This document shows positions 22,901-34,900 of a stretch of 64,000 bases of DNA, in pieces (position 1 is the stretch's first letter; each line of letters begins with the position of its first letter). This stretch comes from Geotrypetes seraphini. Its lineage: Eukaryota > Chordata > Amphibia > Gymnophiona > Dermophiidae. The stretch is from assembly GCF_902459505.1 (NCBI RefSeq), contig NC_047095.1, positions 23,574,664-23,638,663 on the forward strand, written 5' to 3'. The position numbers were made by a program, and so were the translations under genes. The notes under the pieces were generated by a model that was not told the DNA's origin, ran no database searches, and saw only the letters and a program-made list of their open reading frames with translations.

Positions 22901-25900
22901 CCACTGTAGAAGCTATCACAAAATCTGTCCGTTCTTAATGTTAAATTTAGGGGATCTTAAAGGTACACTTTTTACTAATACACGTATCTGATCGGGGAGG
23001 TGAGAGTTGTTAGAGACAGCCAGGACAGGAGGCGGGAGGGATCCCTCCTATCCCAGCCTACCGCTGGACCATCAGGGCTTACGGAAGGCCCGATGGAGAC
23101 CTACAAGGCATCAGGAGATAAGGTAGACACAGTGTAGAGCTTGGCAAGGAGGGAGTGGGACTGGGTGCAGAGTAGGACACTTAAACATACACACACCAGT
23201 TCACGATTTGGACTTTCACTGAACAATTAAGTGGCCATTTTTTCTGTTTTTTGGCTGTTTCAGTGGGTTTTCCTTTTGAACTCAGTACTCTGCATACTGC
23301 TTTATGAGAGAACTAGAACACTGTCTCTATAAGTGGAGTTTTTTGACCTATGACTGGTGTAGGCCTGCTGTACTAGCCAGTACAACGTTAGTCTGGCGCT
23401 TGCAGTATGGTATTAGCTCTTTGTGTACACTAATAAGGTCTTTTTCTCCACTTTATATATATAATAATAATAACTTTATTCTTATATACCGCCACAATCT
23501 TGCGACTTCTAGGCAGTTTACAATGAAGAGAAACTGTATAGACAGCGAATTACAGAGTATAGCATTGAACATCTAGTGATAGTAACAGGAGAGTTACAGG
23601 GTCTGTGTATTACACGGTTTCACAATGAGTAGCATTATACAGTCGACGATATTCAGAGCATAAGTAGAAGAGAAAGGAGATTGCACTTTGAGTTACAAAG
23701 GTGCAAGACTGCGAAGGTGAAAAAGATAACATAAGATGTTGATGAGAAGTAAGTTGTTAATTTGGTACATTTGAACGAAGGACGGGCACCAGTGGGAAAA
23801 ACTGGTAACAATTAAAGATAGAAATTTTTGCAGAAGAGGGTAGAAGGACTCCTTGGGATGGGAGGAGGCTCCGATTTAGGGGAGAAGTCTGGTTAGGTTA
23901 TAAATTTCTTAAACAAGGTGGTTTTTAGTTCTTTCCTAAAGATACTATATGATTCTCTGGCGGCATCAGTGAAGTAGCCTGTCCAAGTTTGCAGTCTACC
24001 TGCTTGGAATTTGAATGTTCTATCAAAGAAGGTGCGATATCTACAGCCTATGATATTTGGGTAGGTAAAGAGGTTACGGTTTCTGGTAGGCCTAATAGAG
24101 GCAGAAATATGTTGATAAGTGAGGCTTATCCCTCTCTTTTGCAGTAGAAGAGCAGCTTCTATAGTTTGAATTATATTTGAGTCAATCATTTTTCCTCCTT
24201 TTTCGCGGTGGGGGGGAAGGGTTACCTCATTTTATATTTGGATCGGTTTAGCTTAGCAGGGTTTAAAAAAGGTTTGGATAATTTCCTAAAAGAGAAGACC
24301 ATAGGCCGTTATTGAAATGGCTTGGGGAAATTCACTGCTTATTCCTAGGATAAGCAATGTAAAATCTGTTTACTACTTGAGATCTAGCTAGGTACCTGGG
24401 TTGGCCACTATTGGAAACAGGATACTGGGCTTGATGGAGCTTTGGTCTGTCCAAGTATGGTAATTCTTATATTCTTATGTATAATTCCTTTTTTTTTTTT
24501 CTTTTGCAGAATGGAAGAATCCATGTTGTCTAAAGGACTTGTAAGTATCTCTTTCAGAATAACATACTGTTTCTTGTAGAATAATGCATGATCTGTGAGA
24601 CAGAATGCATTTTCTTTTGCAGGATTTATTTGAAAACTGTTTATTGAGAGTCGAAGACAATAGCCTGCTTCACCAGTACTTGGAAATCAAAAGCTTTCTG
24701 AGTGTGCCAGAAGTAAGGTATCATATAATCTCAAGGGAAAATTCTTGGTAGGGGGGCAGAGGTAAACTCTAAAGCAGTTTTGCACTGCAGGAGTTTATTA
24801 ATTACTTTAAGCAAGATTCTGTTATATCCACTCCGGAGTCTATACAGTAGGTGTTTAATCTGTACCGCGAACCAGGACTTGCAGAAAGCCACACGCATTG
24901 CTTTCTGCTTCTCCTACTTAGGAGAGGAACACAAACCCCCCTACAGTTTTTTCTTTCTGTAAGCAAACCATGCAAAATTGTTTCTGATCTGCTTTGCTTA
25001 TTTTATTCTTATTTTCTGACTTAAGTTCATTCTTTCAGTAGCTTCAGTGCCTTGAGACCCCTTATTCAGAGGTTCTCTGACTGGGAAAGGAAGTAGTTCC
25101 CATGGAGCTGGATTGCAGCTTCCCAGGGCAAGCTTCGAGTGGACCTGTGGATTAAGCCTGCTATGTGCCACCTCAGAGTTTGGGGTCCACTTCCATGGAA
25201 GCAGCTTGCCTTCTGACCTTGTAAGGGGTTTAAGCGCAGGCTGTATGCATCCTGAGTAAGAACCCTTGGGGTATCAAGAGCACAGGCTGTGTTTTCCTGC
25301 CCCGAGTCACGTGTCAAGGTTTCAAGGGCAGAGGTTTAGGTCAGGGTCCATCCAACTTGCAGCCCGAAGATCGGTCAGTTTGGAGAAGATTTGAGGCAGA
25401 AATTCCTTACCTTTCACTTCAGCTGCAGAGAGAGAGCTGATAGGCAGGCACTTATGAAACTGTGAGTACAACCCCATTATTTCCTAAGGGAAATTCGGTG
25501 AGGGGGGTGTTGTCTAAAAACCGTGTTTTTAGCAGTTTCTGGGAGTAGGGTTCAGGTTTCCCACCTCCAAAACCTCTATTTTATCATTTTTTATTTTTTA
25601 AAATAGTCTCCCTGGGCCGTTTTTGGCATGAATTTACTAGCGGCGTCCATCTTGGATTTTTATCACTCTTTTTTTTCAATTTTTTTTCTGCCTTATAACC
25701 CATCGATTTTGCTAAAAATTGTCAGGGATGGACTCCTCAGTCCTTATTCAGATGAATTCATGTGTGGATTATGCTGTACTACCAGTGGAGGAGTGTCCAT
25801 ATTTCATGTGCTGCAGCACAAGCTTCGGGCTTCGCCTCCTCCAGGTCCTCTAGGCCTGGGGAACTGCTGTGGGTCTAGGAAATGGGCAGAAAAACTTGCC

Positions 25901-28900
25901 TGGTACCTGTTTGTGGTAACAGCGTGAAATGCAAGTGCATAGAGTCCAGGGACCCTTTGTAAGCGTCGTCTGGGATCTGTCAGGAGTCATCCTCAGCCAA
26001 CCCCCCCTCCCACCATCCAAATATGTGAATAAAAACAGTACTTTTCAGCTTGTCTTACAGATTCTTTCCTGCCCTTTCTCCAGATCAAGGAGGTGGGGGG
26101 TTTCAGATTTCCATGTCAACCAGGAAGTTTGTCTGCCTGCTTTTCATCCCACAGGGTCGGAGCAGAAGAATAAGATCTTATGGAGACTAGATGTATGGAG
26201 AGTCTTATCTACTACTTAGAAAGAACCAGACTTCCTTCTTTTTGACTTGCCAATCCAGGCAGGGTAGGCCAACTTCCAAGGCCTTTATTGCCCGATGGAT
26301 CCACATGGCCATTTCGTCAACATACATAGCCTGTGATAAGAAGCCACCAGTTTCTCTCAAAGTTCACTTGACTAGGGGTGTCACAGCTTCGTGGGCGGAG
26401 TCTTAAGCTGTTCATCCGGCTGAGATTTGTAGGGCGGCTACTTGGTCCTTCCTTCATACCTTCACGAGGTTCTACAGAGTGGACATGGTAGCTTGGTCTG
26501 ATGCCGCCTTTGGGGCCTCGGTTTTGCGGGCATGTATATTGGATTTTTTACTTAATCCCTTCTTTCCCACCCTAGGCGTTGCCATTGCTTTGGTATGTCA
26601 CCTATTGTACAGACTCCAGAGTGGATGTAACAGAATGAAAGATTAGATTCTTACCTTTGATAATCTTCATTCTTTAAGTCCACGGAGCAGTCTGTATGGC
26701 CCGCCCTCTGTCTCCTGGTATTTTCTGTATCGCCTGCATTTTCTGCCTCAAATGGTTTTCCTTTTAGGCCTATCTTCCAACCAGCAGATGGGCCCTGCAG
26801 AGAATCATTCGACATTTGTGAGTGCATGTCTTTGTCGCTGGTTAAGTGCGAGTTCATGCTTGTTGTATACAGCAGATTGGTTCACATTGCTGCCATGTTC
26901 ATGCCTGTTTTTCATATTTCCTGTATATTAATTGTTCTCTTATATGTTGCAGAGCAGAACAGAATGATGTTATGTTTGTGGAGAAGTTCCCGGTGCCCTC
27001 TTATGTGTATGCTTTGTTCCAGGGATATTCATTTGCTTTTGGACTCAACTGTAGGGAACTATGTGTTCCTCTGCTAAGTAGGAAGAGCAGAAAACAATGT
27101 GTGTGGCTTTCTGCAAGACCCGGTTCACGAGTACAGATTGAACACCTACTGTACAGATACCTCTGTGGATTTACAGAATGAAGATTATCAAAGGTAAGAA
27201 CCTAATCTTCCAATCTGAGCTTGGTTTAGGTTTTCAGCAAGATATTTCTATAACCAACAAATCCTTTTTGCATTTATTTTAAACTATGAAGCTATCCCTA
27301 CGTTCAACGTTCATATTAGCCTACAACACTGTGCTTATATTAAACATAGCTTTAAACCACATAATATATGTATGTTTGGCCTTCTTTTTACTCTGTTAAT
27401 TTATGCCAAGCTGATAATACTTATGTTCTCATCTTTGGCAGGATTTGGTGAAAGTGATGATTCTGTGTCCTATTGAGCATCTGGTATGAACAGATTTCTG
27501 TTAAAAGTGCCAACTTTAACATATTTATACAGTTTGTTTATATACTGTTTGTTTCTTCTAGAGAAAGAAGAGTTTTAAAATATTACAGCTATACATAGAC
27601 AAGCTCAATGCAGAAGGAAAATATAAGTTGTTCAGGTATCTATATCTATTTGGCTTATTGTGAGATTGCTTGAAGCAAACAGATCTTTAAATAAACTGTA
27701 TCCTGTAACATTCAGCTTCCCGCTTTAATCTCAAGTGATAATCAGGAGATGAACTAAAATATGCTAATGTTTTGCTTTCAAGGTGTTTGTTAAAGACAAG
27801 TAATCATTCTGGTACAGAAGGATACATTATTCAAAACATCAAGAACCAGATAGATTTGTCACTAAAGGTGAGAATAAATTCAAGACAGTTCTTTAGCTGC
27901 TTTCATCACTCCACATGAGCAAAACTCTGATCTATCCTTACATACAGAAACCTTTCATCATGCAATGTCTGGGAACTTAGCATGGGGCAGTCTTAGAAAA
28001 TCCACAGATATCTCAAGTTTACTAGTCCTGTGAAAATAAGATTAGCTGCACCTGACAAAACTTAAAATGGAACTTCTTTTGAAGTTGTCTTTCCTATTTT
28101 ATCATTTCAATCACTATTTATTTTTCTTACAGTTGAGGAGAACTGGAGCTGGAATTTTAACAATCATTCTCCATGTTTGCTATTGATTTTCAGACAGGAT
28201 ATGGCAGGAAATGGTTTTCAGGACAAAGGTTGATTCCTCTTCTACATACGGTGCTCTCACTTCCTGAAGGGGTGGAAACAGATCTGCTCCAGAATTCTGA
28301 TAGGTAAAATGAGCTTAGTCCTCACCTCACTAACAACCACTCTGCTTCCACAGGGTCAATATAAATTGTTTAAAGAGTTGGTTGAAAAGGCTGGGTTCAT
28401 GAATGAGGCACAGAATCTGCAGCAGAAGTAGCAGGCTCCTAAGTCTATATGAAAGCTAAATAAACTGCCAAAGAAAGGAAAAAAGATTCTTCTTTTATCA
28501 GGCTTGATATGAATTAATTTAACAATTTGCTGTGAATTTGAGCATTCTCTATGAAGATTATTGGTATTTATCAATATAATCCACTTTCAATGTAGACAAG
28601 TATTCAAATCATTAAACTGGCACCACTGTAAATAGTTTCAACAATGAAGTCAACATTTGCAAAGGCATGTAGACTGCATGACCCTCCCAGGTGATTTTTC
28701 AGAGTAGGGTTGAAATATATTCTATCCTGCAATGCAAAAGAAAATAAGTCCATTTAGGTTCAAAAATAAATTTCTATCTGTAATCTATATTGGACTTTTA
28801 CATAATCCCTTCAGGACCCCCAATATTTTAGAGGCAAAAGTTCATTGAAGAGACCTGATGGTGTTTCTATTTAAACAAAATTTCTCAGGTTTTCTGGAAA

Positions 28901-31900
28901 CTGAATTTAGGATGTGACTTGTAAATTGTTAAAGAAAACTGTACTTTTGAACTTGCTTTCATGGGCTTTAGCTGTTTCTAGTATTTTAATAAGCTCTAAA
29001 AATCATTCAAATGTTAAACACAGGTAAATCATTATGTTTCAAACACACAGGATAATGGCTGCCCTGAATCTATTGAGATATTTAATTATAAAGGATCCAG
29101 AATATGAGAATCAAGTAAGTTGCCTACACAGTACCACTTGTGTTTCAGATGTCTTGATAACTATATTTTTGTATCTTCTGCCACAGTATGTTCTGAATTA
29201 CAATAACTTAATCTGCTTGGATTTAATATGTAAGCAGTGCTAAGAAAGAATTTGTGAACCGCAAGCATAATGGTGAGATTTGTCTAATCACAATAACCTC
29301 GATTAACAGAAACTAGTTTTTTGTGCAGTAAAAAAGGTCTACATTAAACAATTATGTGTTTCTCGAGACACTATGGGCTGTTTTTATGAAGCTGCATTAG
29401 CGGCTTTATCAATCACACATTTTTAGTGCGCGCTAACCCCTGCACTAGCTGAAAAACTACCGCCTGCTCAAGAGGAGGCGGTAGTGGCTAGCGCAGCTGG
29501 CAAATTAGCACGCGCTATTGCGCGCGTTAAACTGCTAATGCGGCTTTGTAAAAGGAGTATATAGGATGAACCATAAGATTTATTTCACATGGCGATTCTA
29601 AATAAGTGAACCTCCTAGTCTTCCATTGCTCTTTCCACTCATTTCCATGCCATAATTCCCTTTTTTTTGCCTACAAGTTAAGGTCTGTGTATACAGTAGA
29701 ATCCCCATATCAGTGGATTCAGTTTCAACGATTTACCGCAGCCCAAAAACATTAAAATGTTTAAACATGGAAAATTTCAGAAATTGGTGCAACTCTGAGG
29801 ATGGTGAAATCTTCCTGCCCCATCATGCTTAGTTCATGACTCATCTCTCTTTGTCCTTTGTACCTATGCTGGCCTGCTGTACTCTCATCCAGTTAGTCTT
29901 TAGTGTTCTCACTGTTGGAGCTAGAGATGGGAAGGGGGATGGGATTGAATATACCGCCTTTCTGTAGTTACAATCAAAGTGGTTTACTTATTATATACAG
30001 GTACTTAGTACCTGAACCAGTGGAGGGTTAAGTGACTTGCCCAGAGTCACAAGGAGATGCAGTGGGGATAGGTAACATACCTTTAATTGTGTAATTAATT
30101 GTGCTAAAAAGTTTTAATCAAAATGCAGCCCTAATAAATACTAGACTAAACTATTTCTCTTTTTTATTTTGAACAGACTGAGATATGGACTGAACTTAGT
30201 AGAATTGAAAGGGATTTCTTGAAGCCACTGCGGATGGGACTCAATATGTCAAAAGCACATTATGAAGCAAAAATATCAAGCACAAAACAAGATAGACGAG
30301 GTTGAGTGACTGCATTATTTCTATCTAATAAACTAAAGAACTTATATAAATATATATATATTAAGGGGTAATTTGATAAATATATATATCAAGGGAGTAA
30401 TTTAAGGTTTAGATTAGGTTTTCACCTTCAATAATCTTCTGTTAGTCCTTGGAGGATTCAGTATGCTAGGTGTTCAATCCTTCCTGCAATCCGGGAGTTG
30501 CAGAAATCCAAACACTTTTCTGAGCATGTGCTCCTCCTACCTCAGAGAGAGTTAGAGCCCCATGCAGTATAGTCCCAAAGCCAAGCAACATACCGGAACA
30601 AATTCATGACAAAAGAATGGGACACGAGGGAACCTCTCCAGTCACATAAAAAAATTCTGTTCTGGTCTACTCTGCAAAACATGAAAACAAGTAATAAACA
30701 GGCAAAAGGCAACACAGAAAAACATGGAGGAACAATGTAGAACTAACCTGCTGTGTGCAACAAGCACCCACATGAAAAAGCTTTTGGTAATATGCATACT
30801 CACAGAAGAGCGAAATCTGTCTACTGGCTGGAAGATCCTTAAGCCTGTAAGGCAGGGGTATCAAAGTCTCTCCTCGAGGGCCACAATCCAGTCAGTTTTT
30901 CAGGATTTCCCCAATGAATATGCATGAGATCTATTTGCATGCAATGCTTTCATTGTATGCTAATAGATCTCATGCATATTCACTGGGGAAATCCTGAAAA
31001 CCCAACTGGATTGCGGCCCTCAAGGAGGGACTTTGATACCCCTGCTGTAAGGAGGCAGAAAACAGGCGATTCAGAACAACTGAGCTTACACAGAAAGGGT
31101 GGCTGTACTGAAATCTTCAGGGCCTATCAGAAAGAAGAATATCGAAGGTGAAACCCTAATCTTCCATTCTTTATCACATTTCCAGATCGGTACAGTTTCA
31201 TTGATGGTTAATACCTCATTATGACCAGCAGGTGGAGACAGAGACAAAAACCTTTGGTTGCAATACAAGTAGTTCTGCTTCCCCCTAATCTGACCAGTCT
31301 TCTCTCAATCTCAGCAGGTGATAAGATATTACTGGCTTCCCTGAGTTAAGCCTGTTAGGATTTGCATAGTAGCCTTCTTGTCCCTTTCTGGTGCCAGAGC
31401 TTGGGGGGACCTTGTTTGGGGGTCTGCCGGACCTCAAGAGTGTCACACTTGACGAGTCACGAGTTGAATCCCTCCCCCCCTTCCTCCACCCACCCATATT
31501 TTTTCTAGAAGTGCCTCAGCTGTAAGCCTTGCCACCGATACCGGCAAGGCATATGGCTCAGAGAGCCAATGGAGTTTGTTCTGACAGGAAAAAAAAAAAT
31601 CCTGAGACAGTGCCAGTCTGAAGGGAGCCTTCAGTGTATTGTATTGCTGTTTTTTTGCTAACTGGCACTTTTTCCCTTAGCTAGGTCACGTATTGCACAA
31701 TGAGCACTTTTAAGGGGAAAAATGCTCATTGTGCTCCAGATGCGAGGTTGATTTGGGCGGCCTGTGCTTATGGTGTGTTGGCTGCCGTGAAGGGGAATCC
31801 TTGGCTTTGGGTGCTGGTGTCCAGGGATCCCCTTCATGAGTGCCTCACAAGCCAACATCTGAAGGAGGGGAAACCTGGGCTTCCCTCACCGCCCACACAG

Positions 31901-34900
31901 GGATTCCCTCAGTTGCCGATGGTCAGGAAATAATGTTTCCCTTACCGCTGAAGCTGCTGGGGACTCCCTCTCAGCTGCTGCTGGCTTGTCTGTTTTAGCA
32001 GCTAGGACAGTTCAGGCCTCTCAGCCGCTACAGGCCTCGGGGGCGTTTTGTTTCTGCAGGCTTTGCTCCAATTTTGGCTGGAAGCGCCTCCATTTTGTCT
32101 GCAGCTTCAGGTGACCTCCCCCCTGTAATGGAGAAACAGGGGTAGGTTTCCACTGGGATCTCTGCTTTGGCAGTGAGTCCCATTGGGCCACCAGGGGTTT
32201 TTCCCCCTGATTTTGTTTTAGCCTTGCACAAGGCTTATCTTCAAGTGGTCAGGGGTCCTGCTTCCACCCCAGGGGTCTCGGGGGATTTTCCCTCTGCGTC
32301 CATTCTGGTTCGATCCCCCCTCAGCACTAGTTTTGTCCCCGTCTCCCCCTCTCTCATCCAAGCGGCTGAGGGTCTCTTGGGACGATAATTTTTTTCTCTG
32401 GGGTGCAGTTTTCTTTTAATGAGGACTTAGACCTTTTGGGAGACCTCCAGGATCCTCTTGGGGGGACAGATGCCGCTGGCAGAGGTCTTTTGATTCCACC
32501 AGCTTGTGAGGATGCATCAGTGGTGCACATCTTTCAGCGGGAAGAGCTCCAGGAGCAGCTTCTTCAGGTCTCCTTGGTGTTGCATTTCGAGGAAGACAAG
32601 AAGGAGCCACCGCATGTGGTAGACCCCTTGCTTCAGGGAATCCACTCAGCATTCAGTTCTTTTCCTATGAATCAGGATATTCAGGATATTGTGCTTGCGC
32701 AGTGGACAGTGCCTGTGGCACCCTTTCATTTTGCGTGTTCTATGGCCCGCCTGTATCCCATCCCAGAGAGGGATAGGGATACCTTGTAGTCGCCAGTGGT
32801 GGATGCGGTGGTTACGGCCATCGTGAAGCGGCATACAGTGCCTGTTGAGGGACTCTAAGGAGCATAAGTTGGAGTCCCTCCTTCAACAGAATTTTGATGT
32901 CTCTGCCCTTGCGGTCCAAGCGGCGATGTGTGGCGGTCTGGTCGCTTGGGCTTGTTTTCGGTGGGCCAAGCGTGTCCTTGACAGTGAATCTGATGCCTGG
33001 TCCTTGGTGGAGCAGGAAGTACCAAAATTGAGATGGATGCTTATCTCTCTGATGGTGGGCTTGGACGATGGCTGCGGCCTTGAAGGCTCAGCTGACAAAA
33101 TTTCCCTTTCGGGGGTCTTTCTTATTTGGTGAGGATTTGGACAAGTTGGTTCAGACCTTAACAGAGGCTAAGGTACCTTGTTTTCCTGAGGACCATGCCC
33201 GCCCGCCCGCCCGAGGTGGTGTTGCTTGGGGGGTGTGATTTTGCCTTGGTCGAGGGGCCATTTCTTTTCCAGCCTCTGGATACTCCAGGGGCCGTTTCTT
33301 TCAGCTTATGTAGTCCTTTCATGGGGTCCATCCGCTGGTTCCCCTGCCACCCATCCTGCCCAATGACTCCTTGCCGGTGCCTCCCCTGGTTCTGGTGGGC
33401 GCCTGGTTGTGAGATTTTTACCAGATGGGGGCAGCAATCATGACGGATCAGTGGGTCCTGGAGGTGATTCTGGACAGTTACACTCTGGTTTGTCCGCTTA
33501 TTACCAGATCATTTTCTCGCTTCTCCTTGTCAAGCGGGTTTTTCGCCAGACATTTCAAAGATTGCTAGATCTCAAAGCGGTAGTTCCAGTGCCTCCTTGG
33601 GAGTGTTGCACCGGCAGGTATTTCATTTACTTCATGGTGCCCAAGACAGAGTGGACTTTTTGTCCATCCTTGATCTGAATGGGGTCAACAGGGCTCTCTG
33701 AGTTCCATTTTTTCACATGGAGACCCTGAGATCTGTCATTCTGGTGGTTCAGCCGGGGGAATTCCTAGCTTCTCTCGATCTGATGAAGGCCTACTTGCTT
33801 ATTCCGATTCAGGCCTCCCATCAGTACTTTCTTCGCTTTGCGATCTTGGGATTGCACTATCAATTTTATGCACTTCCTTTTGGTCTGGCCATGGCTATGC
33901 GGACATTCACCAAGATTATGGTGGTGGCTTTGCACCAGGATGGCATTCTGGTACATTCCTATCTAGACAATTGGTTGATCTGAGCAAAGTCTTTTCAGGA
34001 GAGCTCCCAGGTTATGGCTCGGGTGGTGGAGTTGCTGGGATAGGTAATCAACCTGTCCAAGAGCTGTTTGGCTCCATCTCAGCACCGAGTACCTTGGTGT
34101 TCTCTTCGACATCTCCTTGGGGAAGGTCTTCTTTCCAGAGTCCCGAATGAGCAAGTTGCAGTCGCAGATTCGCCTTCTGGTGGTTTCCCGGTGTCCTCGG
34201 GTGGATTTTCTTCAGGTCCTGGGGTCAATAGCAGCTTCCCTGGACGTGGAGAGCTGGGCTTGGGCTCACTTGCATCCACTTTAGTATGCTCTACTTCAGC
34301 GGTGGTCACCCCAGTTGCACACTTTGGACTCTCCCATTCCTCTTCGGAGGTTGGTTTGTCACAGTTTCCGTTGGTGTCTGCAGTCTTCTCGCCTGGTACA
34401 GGGAGTGAGTCTGGTTCAGCCCCAGTGGACAGTGATTCTCACGGACGCCAGTCTCCTTGGTTGGGGAGCTCAGGGTCTCGGTCACCCAGCTCAGGGCAGC
34501 TGGTCTCCAGAGAAGGTGTCTTGGTCGATCAATGTTCTGGAGACCAGCCATCCACCTGGCGTTGCTTGCGTTCCAGACCCTGTTGACGGGCAAGTCTTGG
34601 AGAATGCCACGGTGGTGACTTATGTCAATCGTCAGGGAGGGAACCAGGAGTCATCTGGTGGCACAGAAGGCAGGTCTGCTCATGGCCTGGGCAGAGTCTC
34701 ATCTTTGGGACATCTCAACTTCCCACATAGCAGGAGTGGAGAATGTTCAGGCAGACTTCCTCAGTCGTCACATGCTAGATCCAGAGAGTGGTGTCTTGGT
34801 CCCACAGCTTTCGAGTTGGTTGGGCAGACTTAGGGTTGTCCAGTCTTGGACCTGATGGCCAATTGTTAATACCAAAGCGCCCCAGTTTTTCAGTCGGCAA

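Noticed and set aside
24713-24719. Alternative GLMN donor 5 bp downstream (gtatca)
   Set aside because: Would shift the frame; the donor after GAA keeps phase 0 and matches human.
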